Shown piece by piece: positions 24,934 through 34,318 of a stretch of 64,000 bases of DNA (position 1 is the first letter of the stretch; the number at the start of each line of letters is the position of its first letter). The DNA is from Terriglobales bacterium (GTDB taxonomy: Bacteria > Acidobacteriota > Terriglobia > Terriglobales > Acidobacteriaceae). The stretch is from the NCBI GenBank assembly GCA_035651655.1, contig DASRFG010000002.1:1-64000 (forward strand). The letters run 5' to 3'. The notes beneath the pieces were generated by a model. The model saw only the letters and a program-made list of their open reading frames with translations, was not told where the DNA came from and made no database searches. A program made the position numbers and the translations under genes.

Positions 24934-25010
24934 GGATTGCCTTCAGAGAGTATAGCGTGGGGTTGGGCCGCCCGATTGATCCGGTTTTCACATGCTAGAA
25001 TCGGCGCAGG

Positions 25011-25388
25011 TTGGTAGATCCCGCCAAAGCGGAGGATAAATCCCAACGCCTCAGGGCTGAGGAGCACTACTTCGCAGCGCTCGATTTCTTTGCCCATGGC
25101 CAGCAGCAGCAGGCCCTGGCTGAGTACCAGAAGTCTCTCGAACTCGACCCCAATTTCACCGACGCCATGCACGGGCTGGCGCGCATTTATCAAGACCTGA
25201 ACCGCTTTGATGAGGCGGTCGCACTGGCGAAGCGGATCGCAGAACTTGATCCCGATGACGTGCTGGCCCACACCAGTCTCTCCATTTTTTATCACAAGAA
25301 AGGCATGGTTCCGGAAGCTGAAGCCGAGGGGAACAAGGCCCGCATCCTCGGCTGGAAGCAGCAATTGAAAAAGATGAAGAGCAAATAG
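25011..25388 (+). CDS. Small tetratricopeptide-repeat protein
   Basis: 125 residues from a TTG at 25011. Three TPR helix pairs are visible, such as AEEHYFAALDFFAHGQQQQA, ALAEYQKSLELDPNFTDAMH and VALAKRIAELDPDDVLAH. No signal peptide is seen. Such small TPR proteins act as protein-binding scaffolds, and no partner can be named. It is 48 bp upstream of the secreted phospholipase-like gene on the same strand. A TAGAAT just before the start suggests a very short leader. Confidence 0.85.
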   Translation: MVDPAKAEDKSQRLRAEEHYFAALDFFAHGQQQQALAEYQKSLELDPNFTDAMHGLARIYQDLNRFDEAVALAKRIAELDPDDVLAHTSLSIFYHKKGMVPEAEAEGNKARILGWKQQLKKMKSK

Positions 25389-25436
25389 GGACTGATTTGC
25401 ACTCTAGAGCGCTAGCGCGCATCTTACTTACTGCCT

Positions 25437-26684
25437 ATGCTGCGCAAAACCTCTGCCTTGCTCGCTCTGTGGGCACTGCTTGCCTCGCCCGCTCTGGGGT
25501 TCGACACTTTCTGGCACTCCACCTGTACCCAGCAGGTAGGACAGCAGTTCGGGTTCACGGAAGACGCCAGAAACGTCATGCAACTGGGGAACTTCTCGCC
25601 TGATTTCTTTGGTCCGGTCTCGGAGTACGCGGCTGAGAATCTGAAAAACAATCCGGCAATGGGGGCGCTGAACCAGGAGGTCTTGAGCGAAAACGAGGTT
25701 CGCCAATCGGCGATCTTCCTTCACTTCGATAATCTCGGCGGCGCCCTCAGTAAGAATTCCAATTTCGACTACATCTTCAACCAGCTATTGCATTCAACGC
25801 AGTCACTGCTGGCCGATTTTAGAACCAGGAAGGACTTGGATGACAACACCCGCAAAGCAGTGATCCTGATTACGCTGGGCGCATCCTTGCACGCGGTCCA
25901 GGATTTTTACAGCCACTCTGACTGGATCCACAACGATTTTAACCAGACCAAAGCCAAGTTGGTGGCGCTCCCCGACGGCGCGCAGCGCGCGCCAACCTGG
26001 TTCGAATTCCGCGACCAGATGGGAAATCCGGACAAGTGGCCGTTCCAGATAAAAACTGGCATCTACCCACCGCTTGCGGGCGCGGTGAACACGCATACGC
26101 ACATGAATCACGACAACTCGCGCCTGCTTTATCGCGAGTACGAAAATCCGGGGCAGCCTTTGGTATCGCAGGCAAAGTTTCACGCCGCCGGTCCGGCACC
26201 CGCGCAGGAGCAGGATGCGGCTTCCATTATGAGGCACCAGCAGATGGCGGTGAATACAGCCATGGCCGCGAGCACCGAGTGGGTAAAAAAGGTTGAGGAG
26301 AATTCCGGCGCTAAAGCAGCCATCGAATACGCCAAAACATGGGACCTGAAGAGCACGAACGCGAAGTTGTTTCACGAACTGGAAGCCGGCCTGGCAGTGC
26401 AGACCGCAATTTCCTGTGCCGCCGGTAAGTGGGACGGCGAAAATCCACCCGCCGAGAAAGCGGCCCTTTGCCGAACCCTGCTGGAGAGCAAGGTAAATCC
26501 TGTTGCCACCGGCAATCAAGGCGGTTGGCTGGGGAAAGTCCTGGGAACAGTTGCAGGTTTGGGGATGCCAGTGGCGCTTCGTTACACGGGAAGATTTTGG
26601 GCCGTGCACAGCAAATACAATCTTCTTGGACACCTGGCGGAAGGAATCGCCGGCGGTGGGCAATATAAATTCGCGCAGAAATAG
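25437..26684 (+). CDS. Secreted zinc-dependent phospholipase C/Het-C-like protein
   Basis: 415 residues with a signal peptide (MLRKTSALLALWALLASPAL, cleavage after ALG). The mature N-terminus FDTFWHSTCTQQVG supplies an early His. LGNFSPDFFGPV and the central LGASLHAVQDFYSHSDWIHN carry the Asp and 'HxxxDxxxHxxW' pattern of the zinc-dependent phospholipase C/S1-P1/Het-C fold. HTHMNHDN adds further His residues. The later half has no clear domain. The protein is predicted to be exported; lipid or phosphoester hydrolysis is inferred from the fold only. Confidence 0.8.
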   Translation: MLRKTSALLALWALLASPALGFDTFWHSTCTQQVGQQFGFTEDARNVMQLGNFSPDFFGPVSEYAAENLKNNPAMGALNQEVLSENEVRQSAIFLHFDNLGGALSKNSNFDYIFNQLLHSTQSLLADFRTRKDLDDNTRKAVILITLGASLHAVQDFYSHSDWIHNDFNQTKAKLVALPDGAQRAPTWFEFRDQMGNPDKWPFQIKTGIYPPLAGAVNTHTHMNHDNSRLLYREYENPGQPLVSQAKFHAAGPAPAQEQDAASIMRHQQMAVNTAMAASTEWVKKVEENSGAKAAIEYAKTWDLKSTNAKLFHELEAGLAVQTAISCAAGKWDGENPPAEKAALCRTLLESKVNPVATGNQGGWLGKVLGTVAGLGMPVALRYTGRFWAVHSKYNLLGHLAEGIAGGGQYKFAQK

Positions 26685-26693
26685 GCGTGATTA

Positions 26694-28121
26694 CTAGAGG
26701 TCGTACTTCTTCATCAGGTGGCGGAAGGAGCGGTAGGAAACCTTGAGCATCTCTGCCGCCTTGGTCTGAACGCCATTAGACTGCCGCAGTGCGGACTGTA
26801 GCAGTGACCGTTCGATATTCGCGACGTATTGCTCCATATTGAGACCGTCGGTGGGCAATGCGGCATTGACCATAGGTTCGGCCACAGCCCCTCCGGAGGA
26901 GACGGCCGAGCCGGAGAAATTTGCTCCTGCTGAGGCGGCCGCGGCACGCGCTTTTGGCCGCTCGACGGGCAATTCCACTTCTAGTTCGTTGCCGGAAGCC
27001 AGAGCGACCGCACGCTCGATGGTGTTTTCCAGTTGCCGAACGTTCCCCGGCCAGTCATAGCTGGCGAGCAGATCGAGTGAGCGTGGGGCAATGCGTAAAA
27101 TGCTCTTGCCCGCGGCCGGTGAATACTTCTTCAAGAAGTGATTGGCGAGCATGGGAATATCTTCCGGGCGTTCGCGCAAGGGAGGGACCAGCACCGGAAT
27201 AACGCTCAGCCGATAGTAGAGATCTTCCCGGAAAAGATTTTCGGACACCAGCTTGTCGAGTTCGCGATTACTGGCCGCGATGACCCGCACGTCAACAGAA
27301 ATTTCATTGGTGCCACCAACCGGACGCACCACGCGCTCCTGCAGAACCCGCAGCAGCTTTACCTGCATGGCCGCCGTCATCTCAGAGATTTCGTCGAGGA
27401 AGATAGTGCCCTTGTCCGCTACTTCGAAAAGTCCGCGCTTGTTCTGATGAGCGCCGGTAAACGCACCTTTGACATAACCGAAGAGCTCGCTTTCCAGCAG
27501 CGTCTCCGGAAATGCGCCGCAGTTAACCGATACAAAGGGTTCACTGGCACGCGGCGAGCAGGCGTGAGCCGCACGCGCCACCAGCTCCTTGCCGGTCCCA
27601 CTCTCACCGTGGACCAGGATGGTGCTGTTGGTGGAGGCGACAGTGCGAATAGTTTGCTTGAGCTTCTCCATGGTCGAACTGACGCCAATGATGTTCTCCA
27701 GCGAGTTGCGACCGGCTGCATCGCGGCGGTAGGCGAAATTCTGGCGCCGCAGTGAAAGCTTTTCGAAGGATTGCGAGATGGCCACCCGGATCTCATCTAC
27801 CAAGCCGGGCCCCTTGCGGATGTAGTCAAAGGCACCCCCGGCTTTGACTGCCTCAATGGCGGCGTCGAAGTCGTCTACCGCGGTGATCAGGATGACGGCT
27901 GAATCCGGCGATACCATGTGCGCATAGCGCAGCACTTCGATGCCATTGGTGTTGGGCATCTTAATGTCGGTAATGATCACATCGTAGAGAGCGCCGTCTA
28001 TTTTTCCTTTGGCAAGCTCACCCGAGGTTACCGTTTCTACGCGGTGGCCTTCGCGACGCAGAGCGATATCCAGGACCTCGCAGATGGAACGCTCGTCGTC
28101 ACAAACCAGAATATTGCCCAT
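26694..28121 (-). CDS. pilR: Sigma-54-dependent response regulator, PilR type
   Basis: 475 residues. A receiver domain (1-120, with Asp8, Asp9 and the phosphorylation site Asp52 in IITDIKMP) precedes a AAA+ sigma-54 interaction domain (about 145-370; Walker A GESGTGKE and the GAFTGAHQNK loop). A Fis-type helix-turn-helix closes the protein (VQTKAAEMLKVSYRSFRHLM). It should activate sigma-54 promoters on phosphorylation by the kinase encoded three bases upstream. The adjacency to pilB, pilT and pilC supports PilR, though its classic target pilA is not in the window. Confidence 0.9.
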   Translation of the reverse strand: MGNILVCDDERSICEVLDIALRREGHRVETVTSGELAKGKIDGALYDVIITDIKMPNTNGIEVLRYAHMVSPDSAVILITAVDDFDAAIEAVKAGGAFDYIRKGPGLVDEIRVAISQSFEKLSLRRQNFAYRRDAAGRNSLENIIGVSSTMEKLKQTIRTVASTNSTILVHGESGTGKELVARAAHACSPRASEPFVSVNCGAFPETLLESELFGYVKGAFTGAHQNKRGLFEVADKGTIFLDEISEMTAAMQVKLLRVLQERVVRPVGGTNEISVDVRVIAASNRELDKLVSENLFREDLYYRLSVIPVLVPPLRERPEDIPMLANHFLKKYSPAAGKSILRIAPRSLDLLASYDWPGNVRQLENTIERAVALASGNELEVELPVERPKARAAAASAGANFSGSAVSSGGAVAEPMVNAALPTDGLNMEQYVANIERSLLQSALRQSNGVQTKAAEMLKVSYRSFRHLMKKYDL

Positions 28122-28124
28122 TTT

Positions 28125-29843
28125 CTACTTTCTTCCCGCGACCGCGGCGGTTGCCCTATGGGGAGCTTTGTCAGCCGGTCCTGCCGTCGTACGGGCGCGT
28201 TCTGCCGGGCCTTGTCCGGAACCCTGGAGTACACCCATTCCCAACCTGTGTAACTGGACCGAAAGCACGGTTCCTTCACCCGGAACAGAGCGCACTGCAA
28301 CTTTGCCCTCATGGGCGTACACTACTTCGTAAACGATGGCCAGTCCCAGCCCCGTTCCACCTTCAAAATGCGATTGGAACGGCTCAAATATTCTTTCCAG
28401 TTGGTGCTGGCTGATGCCCTGGCCGGTATCGGCAAAACTGATGAGCCAATCAGTAGCGGTTGGACGCACGCTCACGGTGAGGGTGCCTCCTCCCGGCATG
28501 GCGCGGAGAGCGTTCTTACAAAGGTTCCAGAAAACCTGCTTGATCTTGTCACCGTCAACCAGGGCCATGGCCCGCTGCATTTCGAAATTGCGCACCACTG
28601 CGATGGGCGCCGATCCAGGCGCGGTGCTGTTTTCCAACAGGGTGAGCGTGTCCTCAAGCAGAGGAACCAGGTCCTGCTCACGAAATTCATATTGTTTCTC
28701 GCGAGCATAGGAAAGAAAATCGGAAATGATGCTGTTGAGCCGTTCGGACTCCCGGGTGACAACCTGGACCAGAGTGCGCTGCTCATCGCTGAGGGCTGCA
28801 ATGCTGGCAAGCACTTTCACCGAGCCTGAGATCGAGGAGAGAGGATTGCGGATCTCGTGCGCGATGGCAGCCGCCAGACGGCCCACCGCTGCCAGGCGCT
28901 CGCTAAGACGAATCTCGCGCTCAAGGCGGCGTATTTCGGTGAGATCGTCGAAGGTGTAAACCCATCCCAGGGTGCCGCGCTCGGGTACGACCAGAGAGGA
29001 AACAGTCATGGCAAAAGTCTTCGTGGCCCCGGAAGAGGTGCGACTGCGTACCTCGCCGTGCGCCGGAGAGATGGTCAAGGAGGGCAGCCGGTCGGTGAAG
29101 AGCTGCGCGACCGGCTGTCCGATCAACTCCGACTCGGGCTTCTCGAGCAGTGCCTGAGCTGCGGGATTCGCCAGCGTAATCCGTCCTTCAAGATCGGTGG
29201 TCAGCAGACCGCCGCTGATCGAGCGAATCACGTTTTCGTGCAACGCCTGCAGGTTTTCCAAGGCGCCGCTGGTGTCCTGCAACTGCAAGTCCGCCTGGCG
29301 CAGCTTCATGCTGAGCCGGCTGGCCAGATACGCAATTGCAAAATAGGCAAACAGATTAATGAAGATGATGATCTGCAGCGTTTTCAGTTCAGGATGAGTA
29401 CTGGTAAATGCGGGAAGAAACTCGAAGTACTCGAGTTCCACGACCGCGCCATACATTACGAATGCCAGTGCAGCCGAGAGATACGCCCATTTGCGCGGCA
29501 ACAAGATGGTCGCCACCACGATGATGAGGGCGTAAAGAAAGTTGAAAGAGCTATCCACGCCGCCGGTGGCGTACACCACGGCGCTGACCATTATCATATC
29601 GGTGAGCACCTGAAGGAACGCCTGTGGCCGCTGCTCCTGCCAGAAAGAAAGCAGCAGGATGTAGAAAATGGAGAAGGCGTACCAAAGCACCACGATGCCA
29701 ATGAACAGCCGTTCCGGCAACTGAGTGGGAGTAAGCCGCGAAATCGCCAGCTCTACACCTACCAGGAAGGTGATAATGAGCACCCGCACCTTGACCAGCC
29801 AAGCCAGCCAGGAACGCTCGTCGAATTTAGTTTTCGCGATCAA
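28125..29843 (-). CDS. pilS: Membrane sensor histidine kinase, PilS type
   Basis: 572 residues from a TTG at 29843, the first usable start after a stop codon, with GGGTGAT nearby. An N-terminal domain with about six membrane helices (25-195) matches PilS. A PAS domain follows (about 210-315, with ALHENVIRSISGGLLTTDLE), then a dimerisation domain with the phospho-acceptor His in AAIAHEIRNPLSSISG. The ATPase domain has NLCKNALRAMP and GGTGLGLAIVYEVV. It phosphorylates the PilR-type regulator. The last 40 residues are a Pro/Ala-rich tail. It is separated from pilC by a terminator. Confidence 0.9.
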   Translation of the reverse strand: MIAKTKFDERSWLAWLVKVRVLIITFLVGVELAISRLTPTQLPERLFIGIVVLWYAFSIFYILLLSFWQEQRPQAFLQVLTDMIMVSAVVYATGGVDSSFNFLYALIIVVATILLPRKWAYLSAALAFVMYGAVVELEYFEFLPAFTSTHPELKTLQIIIFINLFAYFAIAYLASRLSMKLRQADLQLQDTSGALENLQALHENVIRSISGGLLTTDLEGRITLANPAAQALLEKPESELIGQPVAQLFTDRLPSLTISPAHGEVRSRTSSGATKTFAMTVSSLVVPERGTLGWVYTFDDLTEIRRLEREIRLSERLAAVGRLAAAIAHEIRNPLSSISGSVKVLASIAALSDEQRTLVQVVTRESERLNSIISDFLSYAREKQYEFREQDLVPLLEDTLTLLENSTAPGSAPIAVVRNFEMQRAMALVDGDKIKQVFWNLCKNALRAMPGGGTLTVSVRPTATDWLISFADTGQGISQHQLERIFEPFQSHFEGGTGLGLAIVYEVVYAHEGKVAVRSVPGEGTVLSVQLHRLGMGVLQGSGQGPAERARTTAGPADKAPHRATAAVAGRK

Positions 29844-29851
29844 TCATCACC

Positions 29852-29884
29852 CGAATAAAAGGGGCGCAGAAGAGAACTGCGCCC
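29852..29884 (-). terminator. Rho-independent terminator between pilC and pilS
   Basis: On the minus strand GGGCGCAG and CTGCGCCC form an 8-bp stem with a 7-base loop, followed by CTTTTATT. It lies 14-46 bases after the pilC stop. It would end or attenuate the pilB-pilT-pilC transcript before pilS-pilR. Confidence 0.7.
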
Positions 29885-29897
29885 TCGCCGGATTCGC

Positions 29898-31106
29898 TTA
29901 TCCAGCCAACTTGGCGATCAACGAGAAGAGTGGCAGATAGAGAGAAATGACAATTCCTCCGACGCAAACGCCCAACATGCCAATAATGGCGGGCTCCATC
30001 AACGCGAGCAGGTCTTTGGTAGCCGCGTCAACTTCGTCTTCGTAGAAGTCCGCAATCTTCTGCAGCATGGCGTCCATGGCGCCGGTCGCCTCGCCCACGC
30101 CGATCATCTGCGAAACCATGTTGGGGAAAACGCCGCACTCCTTGAGTGGATCCACGATGGTACGGCCTTCTTCAATGGATTTGCGGACCTTCATCAGCGC
30201 CCGTTCCAAAACCGCATTGCCTGAGGTGCGAGCCGTGATGGAGAGTCCTTCGAGAATCGGCACGCCTGAGGTGATCAGCGTTCCCAGCGTACGAGTGAAG
30301 CGGGCAACCGCGATCTTGCGCATGAGGTTGCCGAGAACCGGCAACTTCAGGATGATGGTGTCGATCGCGTAGCGCCCTTTGGGGTGCTTGTAAATCTGCT
30401 TAAGGCCGAAGACTGTGGCCACCGAAGTGGCAATAAAAACCCACCAGAAGTGACTCACGAAGTCGCTAAGGGCCATGGTCATGCGCGTGGGAAGAGGGAG
30501 AGTGACTCCGAGTCCGACAAACAGGTTGGCGAAGATCGGCACCACGTATTTGAGCAGTGCAGCGACGATCAACACCGCGATGCTGATGACCGAAACCGGG
30601 TAGATGAGGGCCGACTTTACGGCGGCCCGCAGCTTCACCGCTTTTTCCACGTATTGCGCGAGTCGCTGGAGAATGGTGTCGAGAATACCGCCCGTCTCAC
30701 CTGCCTCGATCATGTTGGTGCTAAGGTCGTCAAACACCTTGGGGAAGCCGCGCATGGCGTTGGCCAGGGTGGCGCCACCCTCTACAGTGGTGCGCACACC
30801 GGTGAGCGTCTTTTGGAATGCCGGGTTCTCCTGGTTTGAGGCGAGAATCTCCAGGCACTGCACCAGCGGAAGGCCAGCATCGATCATTACCGAGAACTGA
30901 CGGAAGAAGACCGCGATCTCCTTGGTTTTGACCTTGCCGGTGCCGAAGGTGGGAAGGACAAATTCCTTTCCCTTTTCCTTAATGGCGCGTGGAGTAATGC
31001 GCTCGCGCCGTAACTGGGCAGCCAGGATTTCCTTGGTGGCCGCTGCCCGTTCTCCGGAAATCTTTTCGCCGGAGGCATTCTGTCCGCTAAATGTAAATAC
31101 TGGCAT
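29898..31106 (-). CDS. pilC: Type IV pilus inner-membrane platform protein
   Basis: 402 residues. Two copies of the T2SS F domain (about 70-190 and 270-390) each have a six-helix bundle followed by membrane helices; conserved pieces are FRQFSVMIDAGLPLVQCLEI, FTRTLGTLITSGVPILEGL and VSQMIGVGEATGAMDAML. PilC holds the extension and retraction ATPases at the inner membrane and connects them to pilin movement. The N-terminus FTFSGQNASGEKISGERAAA is typical. It is transcribed after pilB and pilT; no pilA or pilM-Q genes are in view. Confidence 0.95.
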   Translation of the reverse strand: MPVFTFSGQNASGEKISGERAAATKEILAAQLRRERITPRAIKEKGKEFVLPTFGTGKVKTKEIAVFFRQFSVMIDAGLPLVQCLEILASNQENPAFQKTLTGVRTTVEGGATLANAMRGFPKVFDDLSTNMIEAGETGGILDTILQRLAQYVEKAVKLRAAVKSALIYPVSVISIAVLIVAALLKYVVPIFANLFVGLGVTLPLPTRMTMALSDFVSHFWWVFIATSVATVFGLKQIYKHPKGRYAIDTIILKLPVLGNLMRKIAVARFTRTLGTLITSGVPILEGLSITARTSGNAVLERALMKVRKSIEEGRTIVDPLKECGVFPNMVSQMIGVGEATGAMDAMLQKIADFYEDEVDAATKDLLALMEPAIIGMLGVCVGGIVISLYLPLFSLIAKLAG

Positions 31107-31175
31107 GGTAGCCCTCTCTGATTAAGCTTCATTTCTCCGGCAACATACTTGCCGGGCAAAACAGATCTCTGCGAC

Positions 31176-32312
31176 TTAGTGCTTGCCGGGTGTCGCTGCC
31201 CTCGCCATGGTCTGCGCAGCTGCAGTCGGACGGTTCAGCAAGCCCGCTCCGCGATTGATCATTTCCTGCAGTTCTTCCGGCAACCCTGAGCGGGCCATGG
31301 CCGTTTCCAGAGAGATTTGCTTCTGGAAATAGGCTGTGGCTAGCGCCTGGTTAAAGGTCTGCATACCGAATTTTTCCTGGCCAGACTGCATGGAGGAGTA
31401 GATCTGGTGGATTTTGTCTTCGCGGATCAGGTTGCGGATGGCCGGGTTGGGCACCAGAATTTCCATACACATGGCGCGGCCCTGGCCGTCAATCCGCGGT
31501 AATAAGCTTTGGCAAAGAATGCCTTCGAGCACCAGGGATAGCTGCGCGCGAATCTGCGGCTGCTGGTGCGCGGGAAAGACGTCAATGACGCGGTTGATGG
31601 TGGAGGACGCAGTGTTGGTGTGCAGTGTGCCAAAGGTCAGGTGACCGGTTTCAGCGATGCGCAGCGCGGATTCGATAGTTTCCAGGTCGCGCATTTCACC
31701 AATCAGAACCACATCCGGGTCCTCGCGGAGAGCGGCGCGTAGTGCGTCGGTAAATGATTTGGTGTCCGCGTGCAGTTCGCGCTGGTTCACCAGACAACTC
31801 TTGTTTTGGTGAACGAACTCGATCGGGTCTTCAATCGTAAGGATGTGCTCATGGCGCTCACTGTTGATCTTGTCAATCATGGCAGCCAAGGTGGTGGACT
31901 TTCCGGAGCCTGTGGGACCGGTGACCAGCACCAACCCGCGCGGCTTCTCGCAAAGCTTTGACACCACAGCGGGCAGGCCCAATTGGTTAAATGACTTGAT
32001 CTCGAAGGGAATCACGCGGAACACTGCACCCGTGGCGCCACGCTGGTTGAATACGTTGGCGCGAAAACGGGCGAGGCCCTTCAAACCGAAGGAAAAGTCC
32101 AGCTCCAGGTTCTCTTCGAAACGATGCTTCTGGGCGTCGGTCATGACGCTGTAGGCCAGCTGTTTTGTGTCCGCTGGCGAAAGTTGCGGCATATCGAGCG
32201 GACGCAAGCTGCCGTGTACCCGCACTTGTGGCGGTGAGTTGGTAGTGAGGTGGAGGTCACTACCTGCCATTTCAAGCATCTTCTTCAGCAGCTCGCTTAA
32301 AGTTAGCCCCAT
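31176..32312 (-). CDS. pilT: Type IV pilus retraction ATPase
   Basis: 378 residues from the ATG at 32312; an ATG at 32333 would add seven. Walker A is GPTGSGKS at 132-139. The Asp box (LTIEDPIEF), Walker B (VVLIGEMRDLETIESAL) and His box (TGHLTFGTLHTNTA) follow. The AIRNLIREDKIHQIYS segment is characteristic of PilT. It is a hexameric ATPase that depolymerises pili and drives twitching. The gene follows pilB by 24 bp and precedes pilC. Confidence 0.96.
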   Translation of the reverse strand: MGLTLSELLKKMLEMAGSDLHLTTNSPPQVRVHGSLRPLDMPQLSPADTKQLAYSVMTDAQKHRFEENLELDFSFGLKGLARFRANVFNQRGATGAVFRVIPFEIKSFNQLGLPAVVSKLCEKPRGLVLVTGPTGSGKSTTLAAMIDKINSERHEHILTIEDPIEFVHQNKSCLVNQRELHADTKSFTDALRAALREDPDVVLIGEMRDLETIESALRIAETGHLTFGTLHTNTASSTINRVIDVFPAHQQPQIRAQLSLVLEGILCQSLLPRIDGQGRAMCMEILVPNPAIRNLIREDKIHQIYSSMQSGQEKFGMQTFNQALATAYFQKQISLETAMARSGLPEELQEMINRGAGLLNRPTAAAQTMARAATPGKH

Positions 32313-32336
32313 AATTTTCAATTCCCTCGTCAAAAT

Positions 32337-34052
32337 TTAGTGAACGGTCTCGCGCGCCACTTCTTCCAAAGTGGTCACTCCCGCCATCACTTTCATCAAA
32401 CCGCTGCGTCGAAGTGTGAGCATGCCGCGCTCGATTGCCTTCTTTTTCAGTTCCTGGGAAGACGCGCCCACCAGGACCAGGTCCTTGATCTCCTCATCTA
32501 CTTCCATTACCTCGTACAATCCGCAGCGCCCCTTGTAACCGGTGTTGTTGCAGGTGCCACAGCCTTTGCCTTTTTTAATCTTGACGGTCTTAGCTTCCTG
32601 AGCAGTGAAGCCTTCCTCAACCAGAGTTTGCTGGGGCACATCCACCACTTCGGCGCACTCCGAGCAGATCCGGCGTACCAGACGCTGCGCGCAAATGAGG
32701 TGGACCGCCGTAGCCACCAGGAAAGGCTCAATACCCATGTTCATGAGCCGGGTGATGGTTTCCGGAGCGCCGTTGGTATGCAGAGTAGAGAGCACCAGGT
32801 GGCCGGTGAGTGCGGCCTTGATGGCGATTTCCGCGGTTTCAAAGTCGCGAATCTCGCCGACCAGGATGATGTTGGGGTCTTGCCGCAAGAAAGCGCGGAG
32901 GGCGGCGGCAAAATTCAGGCCGATCTGCTCTTTCATCTGCACCTGATTGACGCCCGCCAACTGGAATTCCACCGGATCTTCGGCGGTCATGATGTTGGTC
33001 TCAGGAGTGTTCAGGCGAGAGATCGCGGAATACAGAGTGTTGGTTTTTCCTGAGCCGGTTGGCCCGGTGACCAGCACCATTCCGTAGGGCTTAAGAATGG
33101 CCTTCTCGAATTTCACCAGTGACTCGGACTCGAAACCGAGCTTGGTCATGTCAAGACGCAAGTTTTCTTTATCCAGCAACCGAAGCACGATTTTTTCGCC
33201 CCAGAGTGTGGGCAGCGTGCTGACACGGAAATCAAGTTGCTTCTTGCGTCCCGCGACGTTCATCTTCAGCATGATGCGGCCGTCCTGCGGAAGCCGCTTT
33301 TCGCTGATGTCCAACTTGGCCATGATTTTTACGCGGGAGATGATGGCGTCCTTGAGCTTGAGCGGCGGCGACATGATGTTCTGCAGCACGCCATCTATGC
33401 GGAAGCGCACACGAAATTCTTTCTCGTACGGCTCCATGTGAATGTCGCTGGCGCCACGCTTGACGGCATCCGTGAGGATGATGTTGACCAGTTTGACGAT
33501 GGGCGCTTCGTCGGCCGCTTTCTCCAGTTCGGCCAACTCCATCTGTTCTTCTTCGGCCTGCACCTCGACATCGGCATCGCCCATGTCGTTGATGGACTGC
33601 ATCACATCGTCGAGATTTTCTGCCTGATTTTCGCCGTAGGCTTTTTCAATGCCATCTGCAATGGCGCTCTCGGAAGCCACCACCGGCTCAATGTTGAAGC
33701 CGGTCATGAACTTGATGTCGTCCATGGCGAAGACGTTCGTGGGATCCACCATGGCGATGGTGAGCGAAGCGCCAACCCGGCTCAGAGGCAGGATCTGATA
33801 ACGGCGGGCAGTCTCTACCGGGATCAGCTTGACGACCGCAGGATCAATTTCGAAATAAGAAAGATTAATGGCAGGGACGCCGTATTGTTTGGAAAGGAAG
33901 TTGGTGACATCCTCGTCACTGAGGAAGCCGAGTTTGACTAAGGCAGCACCAAGCCGGCAGTTGTTTTCCTTCTGCAGCTTAATCGCCTGATCTAACTGCT
34001 CTGATGTGATGACCTTCTCTTTTACTAGAAGGTCACCGAGGCGCTGCGACAT
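32337..34052 (-). CDS. pilB: Type IV pilus assembly ATPase
   Basis: 571 residues. An N-terminal T2SSE_N domain (RLGDLLVKEKVITSEQLDQA) precedes the ATPase core with GPTGSGKTNTLYSA, MTAEDPVEFQLAGVNQVQ and LVGEIRDFETAEIAIKAALT. A four-cysteine zinc site in RRICSECAEV and GKGCGTCNNTGYKGRCGLYE is typical of PilB/GspE. It powers pilus extension. It is the first gene of the pil cluster; 266 bp separate it from the divergent glycosylase gene, and this gap holds a palindrome at 34159-34173. Confidence 0.96.
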   Translation of the reverse strand: MSQRLGDLLVKEKVITSEQLDQAIKLQKENNCRLGAALVKLGFLSDEDVTNFLSKQYGVPAINLSYFEIDPAVVKLIPVETARRYQILPLSRVGASLTIAMVDPTNVFAMDDIKFMTGFNIEPVVASESAIADGIEKAYGENQAENLDDVMQSINDMGDADVEVQAEEEQMELAELEKAADEAPIVKLVNIILTDAVKRGASDIHMEPYEKEFRVRFRIDGVLQNIMSPPLKLKDAIISRVKIMAKLDISEKRLPQDGRIMLKMNVAGRKKQLDFRVSTLPTLWGEKIVLRLLDKENLRLDMTKLGFESESLVKFEKAILKPYGMVLVTGPTGSGKTNTLYSAISRLNTPETNIMTAEDPVEFQLAGVNQVQMKEQIGLNFAAALRAFLRQDPNIILVGEIRDFETAEIAIKAALTGHLVLSTLHTNGAPETITRLMNMGIEPFLVATAVHLICAQRLVRRICSECAEVVDVPQQTLVEEGFTAQEAKTVKIKKGKGCGTCNNTGYKGRCGLYEVMEVDEEIKDLVLVGASSQELKKKAIERGMLTLRRSGLMKVMAGVTTLEEVARETVH

Positions 34053-34158
34053 ACCTCGGACTCCAATCCGTAGAAAAACAAATATTTATTTTGGAGAGCG
34101 ACCCCAGTGGGGAACGAGGACCGCTACTGCTCGGGGGAGATTGCAGCGTATTGCGCTG

Positions 34159-34173
34159 TGACAATTATTGTCA
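34159..34173. promoter_or_regulatory. 15-bp palindrome between pilB and the glycosylase gene
   Basis: TGACAAT T ATTGTCA is an exact palindrome with one central base, 107 bp before the pilB start and 146 bp before the divergent glycosylase start. A related AATTGTCA half occurs near 34275. On the minus strand it begins TTGACA, so it could overlap a -35 element for pilB. The regulator is unknown. Confidence 0.4.
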
Positions 34174-34318
34174 ACGTAGATTGAGTACTCGCCAAGTAAC
34201 TTTAGTACCTGTACGAGATGGAGATGAGAGGGCGCGGAGCGGAAGGGCTCGTTTGTCAAGCGCCCAAAATTGTCATGGGGCAAGCGGTCGGGGCGAACGA
34301 CATTTAGACTAACTGATA

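Noticed and set aside
28857-29858. Plus-strand ORF of 333 codons antisense to pilS
   Set aside because: Opposite a complete histidine kinase; composition is that of an antisense frame.
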